From positions 1 to 64,000 of the forward strand of contig NZ_JACIEU010000014.1 of the NCBI RefSeq assembly GCF_014197035.1: DNA of 64,000 nt, written 5' to 3'. Each line of letters begins with the position of its first letter. The stretch's first letter is position 1. The DNA is from Sphingobium scionense. Lineage in GTDB: Bacteria > Pseudomonadota > Alphaproteobacteria > Sphingomonadales > Sphingomonadaceae. The notes under the pieces are model-generated. The model was not told where the DNA came from. It ran no database searches and saw nothing but the letters and a program-made list of their open reading frames with translations. Positions 57,212 through 64,000 of this stretch are shown here, one piece after another. Position numbers and translations under genes: made by a program.

Positions 57212-59428
57212 TTACCTCCCAAAGATTGCCGATCCCGCATTGGAGAAACCCGCGTTCGCTGCGCCCCCGTGCACGAACGGCAAGCTTCGCGTGGGAGAAC
57301 CGGTCAAGGTGAGTATGGCGTTCGCAACCGCGGGCGCGATCGGCGGCACGCCGGGTTCGCCCATGCCGGACGGCCGGTTGGTGGATGGAATGATGTACGT
57401 CTCGACTGCAGGCATCTCGTTCATGCGCAGGACTGGGTAGGAATCGAAGTTGGTTTCCTGGACGATGCCATCCTTGAGCGTGACGGCGCCGTAGAGCGCG
57501 GCCGAGAGGCCGAAGCCGATCCCCCCTTCCATCTGTGCGGCGATCAGATCAGGCGAGATGGCTATGCCGCAGTCGACGACCGCGAAGACGCGTCGCACAA
57601 TGGGTCGTCCCTCGCTCATTCGCACTTCGGCGATCTGACCGACAATGGTGCCGAATGCCTCATGTACGGCGAGACCTCGCGCCCAACCGGTTTCGAGCGG
57701 CTTGCCCCAACCCGCTTTGCTACACAGCATGTCGAGCACCGCTATCCGCCGAGTTGCGCCTGCCTTCTGATACAGTGAGCGCCGGTACGCTGCCGGATCG
57801 CGGCCGGCACGCCGAGCGAGTTGATCGACGATATGTTCCATTACCATGCCGGTGTGAGAGTGGCCGACAGAGCGCCAGAATGAGACCGGCACCGGAAAAC
57901 GCGGGCTGAAGGCCTTGCCATCGACGGTCGACGCGGTCGAGAAATAGGGCGAGTCCGTAATGCCCTCGGTCGCCTGCGGATTTCCACCAATCGGCATCAG
58001 CGGCTGGCAAACGGCATGAATGCGCCAACGCGCCGGGAAACCATCGGCGCCAAGTTGGATCCAGGCACGGTGATGCGACATGGGCCGAAAGTAGCCGGAC
58101 ATCATTTCATCTTCCCGAGTCCAGATCAGCTTGACGGGGCGGCCTTCTGTCCGCTTCGCAATCCGCACGCTCTCGATGACATAATCCGACGCCATGAGGC
58201 CGCGACGGCCGAATGATCCTCCCGCCGGCACCACTTCGATATCGACCTTTCCGGGGATCGTCAGGGCGACCCGCGCCGCCTGGACCTGATCGACGATGGG
58301 GAGATGAGCGCCCGATGTGATCGAGACATTCCAACCATCTACCTTGGCCACGCAGTCGAGCGTCTCCATCGGTGCATGGGCAAGATAGGGAAAGTTGAAC
58401 GCGAATTCGACCACCTCGCCCGTGAACGGAGCTTCTGGGTTTTCACCCTTGGTCCCAAAGTCGCTCGGATCGACATCGCCGCGTCCCGTGGCGATGTCGT
58501 GATAATAGCGGAGGAGTTCGGGCGTCGAGCGCTTCTCCGCCTCGCTATCGTCCCATTCGATGCGAAGTGCGTCGCGCCCCAGCTTCGCCGCGAAGGTCGA
58601 TTCCGCTACTACCGCTACCCCGGTTTCGATCGCGAAGGCATCGATCACTCCCTTGATCTTTCGAGCGTCGGACGCGTCGTACCGCGCCAACTTGCCGCCG
58701 AAGCGGGGGCTGTGCGCAACCATCCCGACCAGCATACCGGGGCGCTGGATGTCCTGCGTATAGACTTGGGCGCCCGTGCTTTTCGGCTGACTGTCCTTGC
58801 GACGCACCCGATCGGTGCCGATCAGCCGGTAGTCCTTGGCTTGCTTGAGGGCCGGCGATTGCGGCGGGGTGTGGCGCGAAGCATCGGCAAGCAGGTCTGC
58901 GAAGCTCGCGGAGCGGTTCGAGGCCGGATGCGACACTACTCCATCCCGGACCTCGATTAACCGACGCGGGACCTTCCAGCGGAGCGCTGCCGCATCGACG
59001 AACATGGCGCGGGCGGCGGCGCCCGCATTGCGCATGGCATCCCAGTTCGACGCGATGGAGTTCGACCCGGCAGTGCCCTGAACGCCATAGGTGCGGAAAT
59101 TGCTCCGGGAATCGATGACACGCACCCGGTCCCAGTCCGCGTCGAGCTCTTCGGCGACGATCGCGGCAATGCCGGCATGGATGCCTTGTCCCAGTTCCTG
59201 CTGCTTGTTGACGATCGTCACCCACCCATCGGGCGCGATGCGGATGAACGATCCGAATGCGCTCGGCTCGGGATCGGGGCCACCGCCGCTCAAGATCGCG
59301 CCGCCGACCTGCATCGGATGCGTTGCCGTATAACCGACGACCAACGCGCCGCCGATCAGTGAGCCGCCCAGAATCATTCGGCGGCGCGTCATGCGAACGC
59401 CACGCTTCGCGCCTTGTACATCGGTCAC
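57212..59428 (-). CDS. Molybdenum hydroxylase, large subunit (isoquinoline 1-oxidoreductase beta type)
   Basis: A 738-residue periplasmic enzyme subunit with a Tat signal (MTRRRMILGGSLIGGALVVGYTA). It has the two-part Mo-cytosine-dinucleotide layout of IorB: GWVTIVNKQQELGQGIHAGIAAIVAEEL, PYLAHAPMETLDCVA, PAGGSFGRRG, and near the end SGMGEPGVPPIAPAVANAI with the catalytic Glu. Such enzymes hydroxylate N-heteroaromatics or oxidise aldehydes with water. The GTG at 59428 is preferred over an ATG at 59485 because of AAGGAG five bases upstream. Confidence 0.92.
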   Translation of the reverse strand: MTDVQGAKRGVRMTRRRMILGGSLIGGALVVGYTATHPMQVGGAILSGGGPDPEPSAFGSFIRIAPDGWVTIVNKQQELGQGIHAGIAAIVAEELDADWDRVRVIDSRSNFRTYGVQGTAGSNSIASNWDAMRNAGAAARAMFVDAAALRWKVPRRLIEVRDGVVSHPASNRSASFADLLADASRHTPPQSPALKQAKDYRLIGTDRVRRKDSQPKSTGAQVYTQDIQRPGMLVGMVAHSPRFGGKLARYDASDARKIKGVIDAFAIETGVAVVAESTFAAKLGRDALRIEWDDSEAEKRSTPELLRYYHDIATGRGDVDPSDFGTKGENPEAPFTGEVVEFAFNFPYLAHAPMETLDCVAKVDGWNVSITSGAHLPIVDQVQAARVALTIPGKVDIEVVPAGGSFGRRGLMASDYVIESVRIAKRTEGRPVKLIWTREDEMMSGYFRPMSHHRAWIQLGADGFPARWRIHAVCQPLMPIGGNPQATEGITDSPYFSTASTVDGKAFSPRFPVPVSFWRSVGHSHTGMVMEHIVDQLARRAGRDPAAYRRSLYQKAGATRRIAVLDMLCSKAGWGKPLETGWARGLAVHEAFGTIVGQIAEVRMSEGRPIVRRVFAVVDCGIAISPDLIAAQMEGGIGFGLSAALYGAVTLKDGIVQETNFDSYPVLRMNEMPAVETYIIPSTNRPSGMGEPGVPPIAPAVANAILTLTGSPTRSLPFVHGGAANAGFSNAGSAIFGR

Positions 59429-59456
59429 GCTGGTCTCCTTTTGCGACGTCGCTGGC

Positions 59457-60143
59457 TCAGGCCGGGCATTTCGCACCGGTATCAAGCCAGGCCTTGATCA
59501 GCGCGGCAAACTCAGCCTGTGTGCCCGGCGCGGGCGTGCGCTCGCCGCCTGGGTGCCAGGCCCAACCGACCAGTTCGTCTTCGGCCAGGTGATGAAGCAG
59601 TTCCTCGCGGCCCATATGCGCGCGCGCCGGGTCCAGGATCTGCCGACAGATTTCGCCGAGTGTCTTGCCCTGCCAGGCCATCCCGATCGGCGCGAGTTTC
59701 CATTTGGGATTGCCCGGCACGCCCGATGGCTCGAAGTTCTCGTCATGATGGCAGGTCGAGCAGCGCAAGGTTGGCTCACCGCCGCCATCCGGGCCGCGGG
59801 CGACCCAAGGGGTGTGCGGACGCATGGCGTCGGTTTGCGTCGGCCGGTCGGTCCGCGGATGGCAGTTCATGCAGCGCGGGTGCTGGATCACGCGGCCCGC
59901 TTCCTCGAATAACGCGAGCGATCGCGCCTGCGGGTCCGCAATGCTCGCGAACGCGGCGACAGGGCGCAGGTGAGCGATCTCGATCCGCGGATGACTGGCG
60001 GGAAGCGAATGTGCCTGCGGCAGCGGCTGGGGACGCAGGACGATTGCCGACACGAGGACGATGGCTGCGACGGTCAGCGCCAGTATGGGTAGGCAGCCGA
60101 AGCGTCGACGCCTGCTCAGTCCGGAGGAACGTCGCCATCTCAC
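59457..60143 (-). CDS. Membrane-anchored dihaem cytochrome c
   Basis: A 228-residue protein with an N-terminal anchor (FGCLPILALTVAAIVLVSAIVL) and two haem-c sites, CMNCH (about residue 92) and CSTCH (about residue 129). The rest (WKLAPIGMAWQGKTLGEICRQILDPARAH, LVGWAWHPGGERTPAPGT) recalls cytochrome-like proteins linked to this type of oxidoreductase. It lies between the two enzyme subunits and should carry electrons to the respiratory chain. The start is a GTG overlapping the stop of the 2Fe-2S gene. Confidence 0.85.
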   Translation of the reverse strand: MRWRRSSGLSRRRRFGCLPILALTVAAIVLVSAIVLRPQPLPQAHSLPASHPRIEIAHLRPVAAFASIADPQARSLALFEEAGRVIQHPRCMNCHPRTDRPTQTDAMRPHTPWVARGPDGGGEPTLRCSTCHHDENFEPSGVPGNPKWKLAPIGMAWQGKTLGEICRQILDPARAHMGREELLHHLAEDELVGWAWHPGGERTPAPGTQAEFAALIKAWLDTGAKCPA

Positions 60144-60610
60144 GACCGGCCGGACCCAAGCACGCCGGCGGCATCATGAATCGCGGCGCGGATGCGGTTG
60201 TAGGTGGCGCAGCGGCAGATGTTGCCGCTCATGGCGATATCGACGTCGTCGTCGGTCGGCGCTGGAATCGCGCGGAGCAGCGCCACCGCGCTCATGACCT
60301 GACCTGACTGGCAGAAGCCACATTGCGGCACGTCGCGTGCAATCCAGGCGTCCTGGATCGCCTTGGTCTCCGCACCCTCCACGGCTTCGATCGTCACGAT
60401 CTGCGCTGAGGCTACGGCCTCCAGCGCAAGGGAGCATGATCGCATCGGCTGACCATCAACATGCACGGTGCAGGCGCCGCACTGCGCAACGCCGCAGCCG
60501 TATTTCGTACCCGTCAGTTTCAGCGTATCTCGAAGCACCCAGAGAAGGGGAGTCTGGCCGTCCTCGTCGATGCTATGGACCTGGCCGTTGACTGAAAGGG
60601 AATATGGCAT
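60140..60610 (-). CDS. Molybdenum hydroxylase, 2Fe-2S subunit (isoquinoline 1-oxidoreductase alpha type)
   Basis: A 156-residue iron-sulfur subunit. The N-terminal plant-type cluster is YGCGVAQCGACTVHVDG with a later Cys in RSCSL; the C-terminal cluster is CGFCQSGQ and NICRCATY. No signal peptide is seen, so it would be exported bound to the Tat-signal subunit. It is the first gene of the operon, overlapping the cytochrome gene. Confidence 0.95.
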   Translation of the reverse strand: MPYSLSVNGQVHSIDEDGQTPLLWVLRDTLKLTGTKYGCGVAQCGACTVHVDGQPMRSCSLALEAVASAQIVTIEAVEGAETKAIQDAWIARDVPQCGFCQSGQVMSAVALLRAIPAPTDDDVDIAMSGNICRCATYNRIRAAIHDAAGVLGSGRS

Positions 60611-60714
60611 GGGCTAAGCCTGGGGAGCATTGATCATGCAGCCGAAGGTATGCGGATCCGGCAAGGCAGAGAACGCCGGATCCTTCAGATAACATGCCTA
60701 TTTCTGCAAGAGCG

Positions 60715-60728
60715 CAATCGTGCGATTG
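60715..60728. promoter_or_regulatory. Short dyad upstream of the oxidoreductase operon
   Basis: CAATCG-TG-CGATTG, about 105 bases before the start of the 2Fe-2S subunit gene. It could be the LysR site, but the dyad is short and the claim is weak. Confidence 0.3.
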
Positions 60729-60780
60729 TGGTGTCACAAAGTAATCGCGCGGACGGAAAAATGGATGATGCCGGTGCTTG

Positions 60781-61398
60781 CTATGATGCTGTGCCGCACT
60801 TGCAGGTAGTTGCGGAGGTCAGGAGAGCGGGAGCATCTGCGCGCGGCTGTGAGACAAAAATGCGATAAACCGATGCCGGAGGTATGTTGCGAAGGGTCGT
60901 TCCGACCCGTTCAGCGACAAGCCCGAGGCGGTCGAGTACGTCGTCGGGTACGGAGCATCGCCGGCCGTAGGTGAACAGGTAAAGCGCTGCCTCCGGCTTC
61001 ATGCGGCCGAACGCGGCGCGCATGATTGCTTCGATCTGCCGGGTATTCATGCTCCGGAGACCTAGCCCGCAGACCGCAGCGCCAAATTCGCGGGTTCGAT
61101 CGTCTTGATCCGAGGATAGCTCGGCCGCATCGAGGCCAAGCACCGTTGCACAAGGGTAGCGCCGCCTCAGTATCGCTGCAAAGGTCTGGTTCAGTTCCAC
61201 CAATGTCAGATCGCGTTCGGCGACCCCGCGTGTAACCAGCCCTTGCGTGAACACGCCGGTACCCGGCCCAAGCTCCAGGACGGGACCCGTCCACTTATCG
61301 ATGTGCTGGGTGATAAGCGATACGAGTGCTTTGCCGGATGGAGCGATCGCGGCAGTTCCTCCTGGATCGCGCAGCCACTCCATGAGGAACCGAAACAT
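60781..61398 (-). CDS. Class I SAM-dependent methyltransferase
   Basis: A 205-residue enzyme. LRDPGGTAAIAPSGKALVSLITQHI at the start and VLELGPGTGVFTQGLV (motif I, SAM binding) match phospholipid N-methyltransferases of the PmtA/Rhizobium type and rRNA dimethylase-like proteins. VGLGLRSM-type and YLFTYGRRCSVP segments follow. A phospholipid substrate is possible but unproven. The ATG at 61398 has GAGGG upstream; a longer frame to 61932 is not conserved-looking. Confidence 0.78.
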   Translation of the reverse strand: MFRFLMEWLRDPGGTAAIAPSGKALVSLITQHIDKWTGPVLELGPGTGVFTQGLVTRGVAERDLTLVELNQTFAAILRRRYPCATVLGLDAAELSSDQDDRTREFGAAVCGLGLRSMNTRQIEAIMRAAFGRMKPEAALYLFTYGRRCSVPDDVLDRLGLVAERVGTTLRNIPPASVYRIFVSQPRADAPALLTSATTCKCGTAS

Positions 61399-61816
61399 GT
61401 CCCTCGCCCCTCCGCGTTGGTTGTCGCCGCTGGTCTCAGGGCAAAGGCCTTTCCACCGCGAGGGAACGGTGCATGTCGATGAATTCATTACAAGCGATCC
61501 ACGGTTTTGCGTTTGGGGAACGAGGCCGCGCGCCTGATTTGCGGAGGGATGTCGGAAGCGTTCCAGCCGGCCATGAATATGTCTTTCGAGAGCTTTTCTG
61601 GTGTCTTCGCCAAGATACGCCTCGGCACGCCAGGCTCCATGCCTGAACCCGGGACTTACTTGCCCAATCCTCCGACTAGCGGGACGTCGCGTGTCGAGTG
61701 CATGGATCAAGCAAGTCTCCGTAGGTAACCAAGGCCACAGCCGCGGGCGTTCATCGCGCTGCTGGGCTTCTTCGTCACAGCGATGCGGCGGGTCGTGCGA
61801 AGAAGCGACGCGACGC
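61399..61816. other. Gene-free stretch between methyltransferase and DUF1097 genes
   Basis: I see no gene, RNA or clear repeat here. It should hold the promoter of the methyltransferase gene at its left end. Confidence 0.45.
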
Positions 61817-62341
61817 TTACTCGGCAAAGCGTCGATTGAGGGTTTGACACGTATAGCCGGCCAGCCCGCCGATTGCGGTCGCCGATGCCAAATGGGCAAA
61901 CGATGCGATGGCGAGGTCGAATTCGGCAGCAAAGAAGGTCACCATTCCGAGGAACCACGCCAGCATGTTGCCCAATATTTCACGGGCGCGGAGGCCGACG
62001 ATCAGCATGGCGACCAGGAACACGACGACCGGTAGGGCCATGTGATTCAGGGACGGCATGAGGGCGCCGGTGATGATGTGCGACACGGCGCCGATTGCGA
62101 TGCCGAGCCACAGGCATAGCATTGCCGACAGGCAGTTCGCCAGCGACGTGGGGCGCGTAAACCACGCGATGAAACCAGCGAACATCACCCATACTTCAAG
62201 GCTCAGCGCGGCGCTGAGCCAGGCAGCAAACGCGGCCACGACGGAGGCGATCAGTGTCCAGAGGAGGAACTTGTCGCGGGTGTCGCGGGGACTGGCCGAT
62301 GGTGGCATCTGCGAAGCTTCCGGCACTTGTGAGCTACTCAT
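61817..62341 (-). CDS. DUF1097 membrane protein
   Basis: A 174-residue protein with about five membrane helices (LLWTLIASVVAAFAAWLSAAL, CLSAMLCLWLGIAIGAVSHII, ALPVVVFLVAMLIVGL, MLAWFLGMVTFFA), the layout of DUF1097 (YcdZ-like). LEVWVMFAGFIAWFTRPTS after the first helix is typical. Function unknown; small inner-membrane protein. ATG 62341 follows AAAGG. The N-terminal 25 residues are hydrophilic and Ser/Pro-rich. Confidence 0.78.
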   Translation of the reverse strand: MSSSQVPEASQMPPSASPRDTRDKFLLWTLIASVVAAFAAWLSAALSLEVWVMFAGFIAWFTRPTSLANCLSAMLCLWLGIAIGAVSHIITGALMPSLNHMALPVVVFLVAMLIVGLRAREILGNMLAWFLGMVTFFAAEFDLAIASFAHLASATAIGGLAGYTCQTLNRRFAE

Positions 62342-62409
62342 TGCGATGGCCTTTCGTAGATATCGGGTTGGGGTCGTGCCGAGGATCGGACTTCGAGTGA
62401 CTGCGGCAA

Positions 62410-63165
62410 CTAGGCAGGATTCAGATTGGCGTAGATTTGCGGATACGATCCGTTCTGCAGGGCCATTCGCAGTGCCTTGACCCGCTCGACCAGGATCTCG
62501 CCGTTGTCCGGTGCAGGCTTTTGGAGGAGGTCGAAGACTTCCGCGAGATAGTCGGCGAGCGGCATGGCAGCGGGATCGCTCGCCTGCAGGGCACCCGCGA
62601 GTTCGGTCTGAACATAAGGCGGTGGAAGTTCGATGACTTCGATCGGCATATGCCGGAGTTGATGGCGCAGCGATTGCAGCCACGAGTGAAGAAACGCCTT
62701 GCTCGCGCAATAAGTAGGAAAATTGGAGCGCGGCACGAAGGCCAGACCCGAGGTTGTGGTGATGATAGTCGCTGACGGCTGCCGCCCCAGCGTCGGCAAC
62801 AGGGCTGCCGTCAGCCGCAGGACTCCGACGATGTTCGTCTCGATGATGGAGAGCGAGGTGGCGATGTCGATCGTATCGCCATCCCAGGCTTCGAGCCGGG
62901 AAATGCCGGCATTGTTCACGAGCACGTCCAGGTCAGGGAAAAGGGCGCCAACCTCGTCGACAAGGTGCGCGATCGCCGCGGGATCCCGCATGTTCACCTG
63001 CACGCCATGCATTCCCGGGCAGGCGGCGGTGATCTCGTCGATAAGCGGTTGGCGGCGGCCCGCGATGATGACCTGATTGCCAAGTTGGTGGAACGTCTCG
63101 GCGAGACCCCGGCCGATGCCGCTCGTACCGCCGGTTATAAGAATGGTGCGATCCGTCAAAAGCAT
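62410..63165 (-). CDS. Short-chain dehydrogenase/reductase (DltE-like)
   Basis: A 251-residue SDR. TGGTSGIGRGLAETF (cofactor), LVNNAGIS, a Ser in TTTSGLAFVP and YCASKAF (catalytic). LPPPYVQTEL and the C-terminal DNGEILVERVKALRMALQN match the DltE-like group of uncharacterised oxidoreductases. It follows the NmrA-like gene by 15 bases on the same strand, so the two are probably co-transcribed; a redox regulation of the same pathway is possible. Confidence 0.9.
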   Translation of the reverse strand: MLLTDRTILITGGTSGIGRGLAETFHQLGNQVIIAGRRQPLIDEITAACPGMHGVQVNMRDPAAIAHLVDEVGALFPDLDVLVNNAGISRLEAWDGDTIDIATSLSIIETNIVGVLRLTAALLPTLGRQPSATIITTTSGLAFVPRSNFPTYCASKAFLHSWLQSLRHQLRHMPIEVIELPPPYVQTELAGALQASDPAAMPLADYLAEVFDLLQKPAPDNGEILVERVKALRMALQNGSYPQIYANLNPA

Positions 63166-63180
63166 GACGTCATCCTCCTG

Positions 63181-64000
63181 CTAGGGGTGTATCCGTTGGT
63201 TGACCTGGCCAAGCACGGCGGGCTTGAGCGTGTCCTCGCACCATTGACGGAAGCTGGTTGGCGTGGAATTTTCTACCGTCCTCGGCACCGTCAGATCGAG
63301 GCCCTGATCCTTCGCCCAAGCCATATCGGCCATGCCTCTCGCCATGGCGGCGGTCATACCGAACTGCACGAACCGGGCGTTATAGGCGTCGAGACGGATC
63401 TGCTCATAGATGACCGGCTTGCCGAGCACGTCGGAAAGGATCTCGGCCATGTCATTGAATGAAATATCCTCGGGACCGAGAACCGGCACCTCGCTCTGAC
63501 CGGTCCAGCTGTCGTCGAGCAACCAGCGCGTCGCGACCGCTGCAATGTCGCGCGTCGCGACGCTTGGTAGCTTGAGATCGCCGGCGATCGGCAGAAAGAA
63601 CTTGCCGTGCTCCTGGATTGTGCCTGCCTGCCGGGCAATATTGTCCATGAAGGACGGCATGGCGAGACTACGAAGCGCTACGCCAGTACCGGCGATCAGG
63701 TCGTCCATCGCCAGCGAGCCAGCGACATAACCGGCCCTGCCGGCGAGCGGCGAACCCCGTCCGAGCGCGGTGATCGATACGACGCGCTTGATACCATGCT
63801 CATCCAGGGCGGCGACAGCGGGGCGCGTGAAATCAACGTAAGCAGCCATGACCGAAACCGCCTTCGGATCGGGAGGCACGAGCCAGAACACGGCGTCGGC
63901 TCCATCGAATGCACGGCTCACGACGCCAGCGTCACCATGAGAGCCGTTGATGACTTCGGCGCGGCTGCGCACCTCGTCGGGCAGATGCGATGGATCGCGC
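63181..64000 (-). CDS. NmrA-like NAD(P)-binding protein, 5' end outside the window
   Basis: The frame is open to the window edge, so the N-terminal Rossmann motif lies outside; 272 residues are visible. HGDAGVVSRAFDGADAVFWLVPPDP, RVVSITALG, LRSLAMPSFMDNI and VATRDIAAVATRWLLD match the NmrA/atypical-SDR family, which bind NAD(P) and act as isomerases, reductases or redox sensors. It is the first visible gene of a pair with the SDR. Confidence 0.87.
   Translation of the reverse strand, partial: RDPSHLPDEVRSRAEVINGSHGDAGVVSRAFDGADAVFWLVPPDPKAVSVMAAYVDFTRPAVAALDEHGIKRVVSITALGRGSPLAGRAGYVAGSLAMDDLIAGTGVALRSLAMPSFMDNIARQAGTIQEHGKFFLPIAGDLKLPSVATRDIAAVATRWLLDDSWTGQSEVPVLGPEDISFNDMAEILSDVLGKPVIYEQIRLDAYNARFVQFGMTAAMARGMADMAWAKDQGLDLTVPRTVENSTPTSFRQWCEDTLKPAVLGQVNQRIHP

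Larger units (their letters stand above)
25486..64000. mobile_element. Integrative and conjugative element (trb-type), right end not in window
   Basis: The left end is at the 3' end of tRNA-Ser. From there the order is: serine recombinase, toxin-antitoxin pair, ParB-like/DUF736/DUF932 block, regulatory block, relaxase, TraG, trbB to trbI. This layout is known from ICEs of sphingomonads and other alphaproteobacteria with RP4-like Trb secretion systems. Core genes are certain up to about 56250. I found no repeat of the tRNA 3' end to the right, so the element may end beyond the window; the catabolic genes after 56288 may be cargo. Confidence 0.8.

Noticed and set aside
1..64000. CRISPR arrays and rRNA genes
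   Set aside because: No regularly spaced direct repeats and no rRNA-like conserved stretches were seen on reading the window.

Overview
The window comes from a GC-rich alphaproteobacterium, most probably a sphingomonad (Sphingobium/Sphingomonas type). The grounds are the RpoZ sequence and its acidic tail, the DUF5063 protein, the style of the chromosomal genes, and a transfer element of a kind common in that order. It has two halves: an ordinary chromosomal backbone (about 1-25.3 kb), and an integrative and conjugative element (ICE) that starts at a tRNA-Ser gene at 25.4 kb and runs at least to 56.2 kb. Probable cargo or host DNA continues to the right edge, and the far end of the element is not in view.

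Backbone. Position 1 lies inside an IS30-family transposase. It is followed by a DUF5063 protein and an exported porin/transporter-like protein. A minus-strand operon carries Kdo-type sugar genes (kdsD, kdsB, histidine phosphatase), with a nucleotide-sugar epimerase upstream. Two CelD/BcsL-type acyltransferases enclose a JmjC-like cupin. Next come a Mpo1-like membrane protein, a class A beta-lactamase-like hydrolase without the usual catalytic Glu166, ung, an ATP-grasp ligase, rpoZ, a phospholipase D/cardiolipin synthase-like enzyme and a FUSC exporter. After these lie an exported M20 peptidase, small exported proteins, a two-component system, a TauE/SafE transporter, alanine dehydrogenase with a divergent Lrp/AsnC regulator, and an exported cyclophilin.

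Element, left part. A large serine recombinase lies directly downstream of tRNA-Ser(GGA). Its reading frame runs antisense through the whole tRNA and ends in host DNA. A small acidic protein and a ParE/ParD-type toxin-antitoxin pair follow. Then comes a plasmid-like stability block: a ParB-like protein, DUF736 and DUF932, each behind a long structured leader. An arsenic operon (arsI-arsR-arsC-acr3) and a wrecked cation-efflux gene are inserted in this block. A regulatory block (XRE repressor, DUF2285-type proteins, one of them frameshifted, and an AlpA/excisionase-like protein) leads into the transfer genes.

Element, transfer part. The order is DUF2840, TraF-like signal peptidase, DUF736, lytic transglycosylase, DUF3363 relaxase, TraG coupling protein, CopG-type protein, then trbBCDEJKLFGI and DUF2274. 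Most trb junctions overlap by 4 nt, so this is a tightly coupled mating-pair operon. A short-chain dehydrogenase/TetR pair with tandem palindromic operators, plus an AraC remnant, sits between copG and trbB.

Right part. A minus-strand cluster encodes a periplasmic molybdenum hydroxylase of the isoquinoline 1-oxidoreductase type (2Fe-2S subunit, dihaem cytochrome, Mo subunit) and a LysR regulator. A methyltransferase, a DUF1097 membrane protein, a short-chain dehydrogenase and an NmrA-like protein follow; the last is cut by the window end. These look like catabolic cargo, but whether they lie inside the ICE cannot be decided here because no right attachment site was found.
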